Part shown: piece after piece, positions 54,502 through 64,000 of the stretch
Numbering within the stretch: the first letter of the stretch is position 1
Layout: the number at the start of each line of letters is the position of its first letter
Assembly: GCA_038496675.1 (NCBI GenBank)
Contig: CM076652.1
Coordinates: 3,405,535 to 3,469,534, forward strand
DNA length: 64,000 bases
Reading direction: 5' to 3'
Origin: Rachycentron canadum
Taxonomy: Eukaryota > Chordata > Actinopteri > Carangiformes > Rachycentridae
The notes under the pieces: generated by a model
What the model saw: only the letters and a program-made list of their open reading frames with translations
Databases searched by the model: none
What the model was told of the DNA's origin: nothing
Made by a program: the position numbers and the translations under genes

Positions 54502-56576
54502 TGTGTGGTTTGTTTATCTTGATAGGCTGATGTCTGTGAGTGACAGCAGGCAGAAACAAATGTGAGCCAGCTCCGTCTCACTCTCCCTCCAGTAACCCAG
54601 CAGAATAAGTACAAGGAAGGAGAGAGAGAGGGGGGGGGGTCTGTAGATACAAGTCCAGCCAATCAATATCATGGATTTTAATGAAGAGGGGGGACAGGGA
54701 GGGGGGCGGGGTGGTCCTTAGCCTCCTCCTGCAGCCTGCAGAGGTAACCATGACAACCCCTAAATGACCCTACAGGAGAGTGGACGGAGGAGGCTGCTCG
54801 GTGCGGAGCAGAAAGCCCAGGCTCGGTCCTGCAGTCGTGCGATTATAGAGATGGAAATAATTTGTATTTATCCACAGTCTCCTCCTAACTAACGATCCGG
54901 TCTGGGCTTAATCCACAGCTCATACATCCACTTCCCAGCATGCACGGCCACTGGCCGGTTCGATGGAGAGACTGGGGGGGTTAAGAAAGGGTGAGACATT
55001 ATCGTTGGCTTTCACCCTATACTGAATTTCCCCACTTGATCCACTGATTAGAGGACCGACCTTGGCTACGTTTCTTTCTTCAGCTCGCTCCTTCAGAGGA
55101 GAAGGATGGACGAGAGCCTAGTGAAATTAAATGGTTGACGAGGTTAGCCGCGGTTCGACGTTAGCGTTTGAACATGATGATGACAAATGCGGTGATTTCC
55201 TCTGCGAGACCCCACTGAACTGATTTAATTATCCCTGCGCTTCCTTGAAGATCCACAAAGAAGAATAATCACGCAAGTGGCCTTCGCCGACAGCCCCCGC
55301 GTGACGCACTGCTCTTCTTGAAGGCACGAGCGACAGCACCGGGTGGACCGGCACCTACAGACCTACAGACCCCCCTCCCCCCCATATGACGGTGAGAGCA
55401 TAGATCTGATGAGGAGGAAGCAACACAAACCTAGAGCGAGATGGGTCAGATTTGAACATAAGCACTGATGAAGAGCTCTGGTCAGATTTCTGATAATGAC
55501 AAGTTCATTATAACTTTTTTTAATTAAATTACACAAATCCAAACCTCAATGGTCAGAAACAGATCTTCAACTAATTCTAACTGTGTGGACAGGAAACACG
55601 TAGTTACATGAAAATCTGACTCCTCTCTCCTAGTTTAAAATAACAGATACAATAACTTTCTGAAAATCTGGCAGGCTTATCTGGAGCATATAGGAATATC
55701 ACCAGCTCCACCATAACTCCGTGGTTCGGTGGTTAAACCCACCGTGACGTCAACCATCGGTTTGCGAGCTGCAGTTTTGAATACAATCTGATTTCTGTTT
55801 ACAACCCGTGGACTTTACAGCCCTGTTACTCATGTCCACTTCTATGTGATGTGACGATTACAATGACAACAATGACAATTTTATCGCATATTGAGATAAA
55901 AAAAATAAAAATAAAAAAACAAAAACAAAATTGTGGTGAATTTCCATCATCAGGATAAACGTTAATATCCCTGTTAATGTTGTCTTGTCCACCATCAAGG
56001 ACCAAGGATTGGCACATCTCACTCTCTCAACCACACAGCTACAAGACTGTTTGATGTCCAAAGTAGTTCAATTTGACCCTAACGCCAGTTAGAAATTCAT
56101 TTTATTAAATTCCTGTTCAGTGAAAAACACAGGAAATATTATGTGAGAAAGAACAGACTCACAGTGTCCTATCTGTAATAAAATAAAGTTTATTACCAAA
56201 CCAACTGTTTCTTACCAAACAGTAGTGATTATACTATATTTTAGAGACAGTTCAAAGAATATTTTTGCAATCATCACAATAATATCACAAATCACAATTA
56301 TTTTGGCTCAGTATAATCCTGACATACAATGTTCATATCGTCCCATGCCTGCAAGCTACTGTTGTTAGCTCTTACATCTCACTTTCTCTTTTGTTTTACT
56401 GGCTTGGGGTGGAATAGGGAAGTTTGTGTTTCTGTTTTTGGCATCTTGTTTGGCGAAATGTTAAAAAAAACTAGACTAGACAACAAACCAGAGGCAGACA
56501 CAGCCGCTGCATTAACAGAGATAACTTTCTGTCTCCATAACTTATTACTCCTTTGTGTGTTAATCTGTGTTAAAAA

Positions 56577-56620
56577 AGGTCTGACAGTAGCTGTGTGTTA
56601 TCACAGCTACTGTCAGACCT
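56577..56620. repeat. perfect inverted repeat, 19-bp arms, 6-nt loop
   Basis: Arms 56577-56595 (aggtctgacagtagctgtg) and 56602-56620 are exact reverse complements, loop tgttat. It lies in st7 intron 1, with mixed base composition rather than an AT-rich arm. Confidence 0.95.
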
Positions 56621-59588
56621 CTTACTTGCCATGTTATCAGTGGGGATTGTATCATCCTGACAAGCAGCTGTGATGTACTCTGAGCCGTCTACTGGTCCGG
56701 CATCAGGGGTCCTTGGATGCCAACACCGTGTGTCTGTATTCACAGTTTTAACAGTACAATCACAGGAATTTCACCGTATCCATACTGAGCGAGGTGAGTG
56801 TGAGCTGAGGCTGGATTCAAGAGCAGCAGAATGACCTCACCTCCCTCGATTCTGGCCAAGCCTGCGATCATTAAAGCTCAAGAGTCTCGGCTCTGTTACT
56901 GTTGGCACGGCCTGTGCACCGCTGAGGTTATGGATGACGGCGGCAAATGGCATGGGAGCACAACCAGCCTTACGTCCATATATGGAGATGTTAAATACCA
57001 GTAAAATGGCTATCGATGACGTTAAATAAAAACTTTTTCTATTAAATGGCTGAGATCTTGTCTGAACACAGGACTGAAGGCAAGAGGTTGTGGTTCAAAT
57101 CATTTTGTCATTCAAAGTATGTTCATGAATAAATACAAATGAAGGTCTGTTTGCCTTGAGATGCTAACAGGGCTGCAGTTTGTTGCTCCCTTGTTATTAA
57201 CACTGATGGCTTATTAAAGACGATTGGCAGAAATAACCCACTGTTTTAAAGACTTCAACACAATCGCCTGATTGAGACAGTTAATGCAAAGTTTAGATGC
57301 CTGCATACGCACAAAAAAAATCATGCGAACACCATTTTCTGCATGCATTGTGTTTATAAAACAATGTGCACCTCACACCATTTTCTCCAGACAGCTGCGT
57401 GTGGAGTGATATGGACGGGATTAAACATTTAAGCAGTTTGTTTAGGTCTTTTGCCTATTTTCCTGATTGTGTTATTTTTGAAATCATCACAGCCACGTGT
57501 AATATTTCACTGTTCCTCTTCAAAGCTTGAAAAAATGTCCTAAAAACACAATTAAACTGCTACTTTATAACCGTTTTTCCCCGGGCATTATTGTCCTTGT
57601 ATTAATGTTTGATTTGTTTTGCTCATATTGACACATATCATTAATATTTCTCATGGAGTCCTCACATTTTCTGCTTTTGTTTTGACATTATTGTTATTAT
57701 TGCTGTTATTATTCTGAATATTTGAAATCTTTTAGAATTTATTCTTAATTTTATAATATTCAACATTACTTAGGTGGAGGCTTTAAGGCTTTCTGCCACT
57801 CTGCACTGTAAGCCATTTGTTTTTGTCATTTTCTGTGTATTTCAAATTGTGCAAAAAATAAACAAAGATAAATGAAAGATAAACTTTAATGTTTTTTATT
57901 TACGTTTGAGCCACCAAACGATAGATTTGTAACCTTTTGTCCCCCATGGTTTACAGATATCTGTGATGGTTAGTGGTGCAGGTGCTATAAAAAACCATAA
58001 TCGTGTATAATGACATCTGGTCAGTGCTGCTGGAGAAACTCTGTGCTGTGACACAATCGATAAACCTGCACATCTTCTCTCTGACAGCCACAGCGGGTTC
58101 AGGTATCGATATGTTTCAGGGCGTTTCTACATCTATTTCACGGCGAGCTGTGACATGGGAATGGGACTCGTGCTTATGCGCCAGTTTCTGAAATGACTGG
58201 GATTTATAATATAATGCATGTGTGCATGCGTCCGTCTTTTGTGCATACACACAGTTTGAGTTGTGAATCTACACAGAGTTTTAGGTATTTGACCGCAGCT
58301 GTAGTGATATTACTATATTTGAATTAATATCATATTGAATCTCACACTAAAATCTGTAATAGTGTTGGGCTGCAGCAGTGTTATAGTGGTTAGGGCGCAT
58401 ACCATGTGGCACGTCCCTCATCTCCATCACATTTCCTGTCTCATCAAATAATAAAGGGTTAAAATGGCCAAAAAAAATTAGTACAATTAGTACTCAATTA
58501 AGCAAAATGGAAACGCTCCACTCATACCCAGGGTAACACATTCAATCATGTCACACTTTCTGACAACATGTCACACAGTGTCAAGTGTTTGTGTGTCCTC
58601 AGTGTGGACGTCTCCAATCAGATTAGAAACCCTAATCCCAGTAGCTTCACATCCAGTTCAGTTCTGTCTCTTGAATTTCAAGCTTTATGTTGAGGTGCGT
58701 CCTGGGTCAGAGGTGATGATCCATTAGTGTCTCCACCATGGGATATGAAAAATAGGTTTTCTTTTTGGCTTGTTCAACGTCAATCCACCATAAGAGCTCC
58801 AGAGACAAAAATAGCAGAAGTCAGCAGTTACCACAGAAACCCGATCACTCTGCCGTTTTGCCGTTCTTTCAGGGGTTACCACAGCAACAGAGACAGCTGG
58901 TTGCCGTCGGAGAGCTGTTTGGCTTTCATCAAATGGCCAGTTTTGGTGAACACCTCATTCTGCTCTCGGGCACCAACAGATCCAACAAACAAATACAAGA
59001 CACACAACCTGCAGCCTTTGCAGCAGCGGTTTAATACTGCATCTAAAGATGATGAGATCTTGTCAGGCAACAGGCAAAATAATATCCACCTTAAAAAAAA
59101 AACAGCATAATGGGCACTGATGAAAGAGCACTTATACAATGTTGAGAGTGATATGACGAAGGCATGGCCCACAGCGATCCTCCCACAATCAAAACATGCC
59201 TCCATTTGCCAATTGCATTTCCCTGAGCGCATCCTTATCAGAAGCCATACTGTTGGCAGTCTAACATTAATCTTACGCAGAAATAGCCTGGTTTACAGTT
59301 AGTGCAGCATTCAGGTTTCAGGCAGTGCGTGTGGAGCAGATTAGAGTACCAGCATCCGTCTATTTTAAGCTGGGGACACCCTAGAAGACTTATCCTCGAT
59401 TGATTTTGAAATCACACGGCATCGCATGCGAAACTGTGTCCGTTACTGATTGTTTCAGCTCCGTACTGTAAATGTGCTCACATCAGAAGATCAGGAAATG
59501 ATAGAGTTACCCACATAATGATATAGCTGATAAAATCCTGTTCACGTCAGGAACTGTAATTACCAAGGGAGTCACACAAACCAATGTA

Positions 59589-60468
59589 AGGTGCGTTTGA
59601 AAAGTATTCAGACTCCTTTGTTTTTCTCCCCATAATATACAGTTAATAGCCCATAATGCCGAAGCAAACAATTAAATGTTTGCAAATGTATTAAAAATGA
59701 AAATCAGAAATCACTTTGCTATGACATTGAAATTCTCCCATTTCTCTTGATCATCTTTGAGATGATTCAGCTGGTTAAACAGGCACACACATCAGAGCTA
59801 AAAAATCTTCCTACAGAGTTCACAGACAGGACCAGGGCACTTCCTAGAGCTGCAGTCCCACCTGAACTGAGCCAATCAGGGAAGAAGGGTCTTGGTAAGA
59901 GAGGTGGCCAAGAACCTGATGGTCCCTCAGGCTGAGCTCCAGAGATCCTGTATGGAGAAGGACAACCATCAGTGCAGCACTCCACCGATCAGGGATTCGT
60001 GGCAGAATGGCCGGATGGAAGCCGCTTAGACTCTCAAGACAGTGGGAAAAAAGACTCTCTGGTGTGATGAAACCAAGATTGATCGGTTTGGCCTCATTTC
60101 TAGGCGTCACGTCTGGAGGACACCAGCGACTGCTCCTCAATACCATCCCAGCAGTGAAGCATCATGCTGTAGGCACTGTGAGACTGTCCCTGGTCCAGAG
60201 TGCTCTGGACCTCAAAACATGCCCAAAGTTCATTATTCAACAAGACAATGAACCTAAAGACATTCGAAACTACACAGCAGAAGTTAAGGAACAACTATAA
60301 GTGGCCCAGCTGGATGACTGACTTGAACCCAATCAATCATCTCTGGAGCACAGTCCCCATCCAACCTGAGGGGTGGCAGCACTCACTGCCAAAGGTTCTT
60401 CAACACAATTGTAACATTAGGCTGCAAAAGGCTAAATGAAGGGGTCTGAATACTTTTTGAAAGCATCA
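59589..60468 (+). mobile_element. degenerate, internally deleted Tc1/mariner-like element
   Basis: 28-bp imperfect terminal inverted repeats (59589-59616 and 60441-60468) sharing AAAGTATTCAGAC are each flanked by a TA dinucleotide (59587-59588, 60469-60470), the Tc1 target-site signature. The interior matches the fish Tc1-like transposase region in order, with blocks around TCTGGTGTGATGAAACCAAG and CGTCACGTCTGGAGGA and near AACCCAATCAATCATCTCTGG-type text. It is about 880 bp against about 1.6 kb for a full element and full of stops and shifts, so it is dead. Confidence 0.85.
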
Positions 60469-60839
60469 TAGATCAGCATTAATAATAAACATGTCAGTGC
60501 AACATGGTTATGTATTATTATGGGCTTTGAAAATGAAAACATTTATAATTCATTATTTGTACAAGGTCAGAGGGGAGATACGGTCAATAGAGCAGAGCAA
60601 TTTACTGTAGAGCTAAAGGTGGACTTAGGTCCACAAGCTGACATTAACTTTTAACCCTATGTTACTCTCTATTAAAGTCATAAACATGTGCTCAAAATAT
60701 GTCTACAGCTGTTCAAACGCTTTAGAACATGAATGTGGATCAGGATGATTGGACAAATTCATGCTATTTTTTCTAACTGAACCTAAATCATAATTTGCCA
60801 ACACCACAGAGACAGGATGTATGTTTGATAAAACTGGGG

Positions 60840-61255
60840 GAATGGGGTTCAAACCACTGTCTTTGAAAGTATCCACCGTTGTGAAGTGTTGCTACCAGGC
60901 AGAAACATCCCAGGCTGAAAAATGAAGCTAACATTTAAGTGCCAAAAACGGCACTTCTTCGAATGGCTGCTTGGTCCCCATAGACTCCCATGTTAAAACG
61001 CCAAACTTGACAGCAGAAATAAACGTGTTTACAGCCTGATACAAAAAACTGTTTGGTCTCTGTAGCTAATTTCCTCCATTTTTATTTACCTCTCCCATTA
61101 AAATTTTATCAAGCCTTGAAGTTTTGCATAATTGATTGTGTGTCACTGTGAGTGACAGGTGAGTCAGCAGACGCCCATTTTAGGATTAGCTGGGAGTTCG
61201 ACAGAGTCATGGAGGCTACGTCCATCTTTATATAGACAGTCTATGGTTACTTACA
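60840..61255. repeat. common teleost dispersed repeat (st7 intron 1)
   Basis: Carries ccccatagactcccatgtta, aaataaacgtgtttacagcc and, at the end, gctacgtccatctttatata followed by agtctatggtt, which I recognise as a widespread fish repeat. No coding frame. Confidence 0.5.
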
Positions 61256-64000
61256 AAGAAAAACAGCCATAGGTAACAGGCAGGCCGTTCTGAAGCCAAC
61301 GCAGCCTGAACTCTGACCAGGTCGACGAAATGTGACATTAACGAGCAACTTGGAGAAAAACCTTGCAGAGGCTTTGTTTGTTTTCAGTCATTTGTGCGTA
61401 GCGCTGTTTGACGTGTGCACTGAGAAATCAAACATTCATCAGCCAAGTGTTCAACGCTCGACACAGGATTTTGCCCAGTAGCAGCAACCCAGAGGATCCC
61501 TGCACCCAAGCATCTGAGAACTTATTAAACTAATGGCAACACAACAAAAGGAGCACAGCGTCACTGTTTGTCCCCTCAGTCCCATCACATCAATTATAAT
61601 AAGATATCTATTCCTCCAAGACGGTTTGACGTCAGGAAATCAATATCCCTGAGGCTGCAGCACTGATTGAATATTGAATAGACAGAGGTTTGTTTAATTT
61701 AACTACAAGTAACTGGTTTGATTCTTTTTTTGTAATAAGTAATTCACTCCACCCTCTCTGTCACTGTTTGTTATGTACTAATGATAAAGTTTAAATGAGG
61801 GGGGGAAAAAAAAAAAAAAAAAAAAATCAATACCCCCCTCAGGCAGATATAAAATCTCATCCTACAAGAGGAAACTGCAAGTACTGGGCTTAATTCTTCC
61901 TCCTAACAGAAGTAAAGAAGTGGCCTTTTACCCAAACCTTTGCTGGACTGAGGGTCTGAGCAGGGAGCTGGGGGATTGGGGGGTGACAGCTGACAGCAAG
62001 TCTTTGTCTGTGTGAAGAGGACGATGATGTTTCAGCTCATACCGAGGTCAGTAAGGTTTGATAAAGGGGCAGCTATCTTGTCATTCAGGGGATCTCTTTA
62101 ACCCACATATATCTTTACTTTTCATCCACTGTTTTAAAGCAACATCCCTTTTGTTCTACTGATTGAGGATAATGAGTAGAGTAATTGTGCAAAAGTGCAA
62201 ATACAATACATCTTTTACAGATGATTATAATAAGAGTAAACACATGAGCTCTGCATTTGTTTGGTCTTTTGCGATACTGAAGAGGAAAAACATGTTGGAC
62301 GCAATTTTCTTGGCTTTTTGCTCCCTCCACCATCTGCCATTATGAGACAGGGGGAACACAGTCCTCCCTGTTTGGTGCCAGAGCATTTCCCAGCAAACCT
62401 GAACACTGACCTATGATGTCAAACGCAGCACAGGGGCTGGTAGAGGCTGCCTTCTCCTTTGCAGTTAGTTTGGCAAAAAACTGTTCACAGTAATTATGCT
62501 AATGTCTCAAAATGAATGTGGTAGACACTATAATAGCAGCAAATATATGGCAGATATTAGCTTGATTATTGAGTGAGTGAAGCTGAGCAGAGGAGCAGGG
62601 GTTGGGAACTCCAGCCAACAATGTGAGTCCCTACCAGGCGTCTGTACGTCCAGGTCTGGATCTACTTGAGGAATACCACCAATCTGGTACCCGAGACACA
62701 AGGTTTAGCGTCTTCTACATTTTTAAACAATCTCTTTCCATTTCCAGCATTTTAGCTACCTTTCAGATATAATCTCCATCCATACTAAGGCTGAGACTGA
62801 GAGTGTTTACTCTTCTACTCTGCAACTGTTAAGTTGCAGAAAATGCAACCAACGAGGAACAGCAAAGGCAGTTGTAGCATTAAAATGCAGAATTTAACTG
62901 CACACCACCTGCTAGCAAAGACAACAAGGTCAGCAACACTTGTAATTTGTGCTCCATGTTGGATTGACCACTGGTAGTTGCGATCGTCCAGACTAAAAAT
63001 GCCACACAAACTAAAACGGAGCCATCATCGTTTCTAAAAGTCACAGTTTTAGAAGTTGTGCATTTAAAACTAAAACATATTGAAATATCAGTGTGGATAT
63101 AGCCTCCGGGGCACATGCTGCTGTAGAGACTAGAGACTTACAAACAGGCTGTGTCAAAGTCAAGGTGACTGTCTTCACCAACTACGCCTGTGAACAGCAA
63201 ACATCCAAATTTTGACCAGTGCAATGTTAAAGCCCAACATAAATAGACCCTTGTAAGTCTTGTATAGTAACTAAGAAAACATAAATCTTTATCTTTGACT
63301 TGGAAATGTCTGTCTGTCTCTAACAACAACTTTCTACACACGTCCCAAGTTCATTTCCTGTTGCAGTACTTGCTGCTCGGAAATAAACATGGACCCAAGC
63401 TGTTTCCTAGCAAAGCAATCTCAGTGAAACAGCCTATAAAAGAGGCTCCACTTACCTCTGAGTGTTTCAACAAATGCTGGTGAGTTTATTACCTAAACCT
63501 ACACGGTTGGACGGGCATTATGTTTTTGCCCCACTCTGTCTGTGTCTATAGCACAGGCTGATCTCAGAGAGCGATGAATGGATTTGCAGGAAGCTGAATG
63601 AAAGAACAAAACTGCCAATTTAAACATGCAACTGTGGAATTGACTATGTGTCACCACAGCATTATGCACCACGACCAGCAGGTAGGTTTGACATTTCCTA
63701 GATGTATAAAGTTAGTCACAGCTCATCATAAAAGCCAATGTGAACACTTCACTCGTGCTCTCGAGCCTGTGAACTGTCACTCATTGACTCACACTCATTA
63801 ATCTTCCTATGTCGACTTTGCACTGAGGCCTTGCTGCAGCAACACTACCATTTAGTCTCCTGTTAAAATACTGACGTTTCTTTAGCATCTCTGTATCAAA
63901 CTTCACACATGACAACAAAACACATATACAAACTTGCAGCCAACTTGTGGCAACATGGGACAACAGTTAACCAGCAGTTCTATGAGCTGCAGACAGACTC

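Larger units (their letters stand above)
46212..64000. other. st7 intron 1 (partial, >17.8 kb); no supported gene
   Basis: No open frame here shows a recognisable protein family apart from the Tc1 relic, and the st7 first coding exon was not found. The stretch holds repeat families 1 and 2, microsatellites, the hairpin at 56577, and unrepetitive blocks such as 49520-50090 and 54760-55330. Assigning it to the st7 intron is an inference from the missing first exon. Confidence 0.5.

Noticed and set aside
57290..58290. Possible gene or element around cgtatgc-type text and the open frame at 58003
   Set aside because: Some text looks repeat-derived, but no ends, family or frame could be supported.
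58727..59232. Overlapping 127, 89 and 118 aa frames on both strands
   Set aside because: No splice sites or family similarity; three frames open over the same DNA without coding bias.
60007..60439. Open frames of 97 and 79 aa as a possible gene
   Set aside because: They are pieces of the dead Tc1-like transposase region.

Overview
This is a piece of a vertebrate nuclear genome, almost certainly a ray-finned (teleost) fish. The coding signal is split into short exons with GT/AG introns, the encoded proteins are the vertebrate ASZ1, WNT2 and ST7 families, and the introns are full of (CA)n/(GT)n microsatellites, SINE/LINE debris and Tc1-like transposon relics typical of fish. There are no bacterial operons, CRISPR arrays, tRNA or rRNA genes that I can see.

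Layout: (1) 1-9.5 kb, + strand: the last five coding exons of asz1 (GASZ), from the second half of its SAM domain to a C-terminal membrane anchor. The 5' part of the gene lies left of the window. (2) 11.8-24.8 kb, + strand: a complete five-exon wnt2 coding sequence (350 aa). (3) 27.0-46.2 kb, - strand: fourteen consecutive coding exons of st7, everything except the first coding exon. (4) 46.2-64 kb: no coding exon that I can support. This is best read as the long first intron of st7, holding dispersed repeats, a degenerate Tc1-like element and two-arm hairpins.

The order and orientation asz1(+) - wnt2(+) - st7(-) match the conserved vertebrate block around human 7q31 (CFTR-ASZ1-WNT2-ST7). This decides between wnt2 and its paralogue wnt2b. 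wnt2 and st7 converge tail to tail with 2.26 kb between their stop codons. The three genes are neighbours by ancient synteny, not a functional pathway: asz1 acts in germ-line piRNA biogenesis at mitochondria, wnt2 is a secreted signalling ligand, and st7 is a multi-pass membrane protein of poorly defined function.

All exon boundaries were read from the sequence by matching splice sites, reading phase and family similarity recalled from memory; phases are consistent across every junction. No aligner, transcript data or database search was used. I found no convincing novel gene system. The most unusual things are structural: st7 exons embedded in 1.6 kb of tandem repeats, an 11-bp minisatellite open in every frame, two perfect inverted repeats (21 and 19 bp arms), a tandem duplication just past the st7 stop, and several dispersed repeat families with multiple copies in the window.
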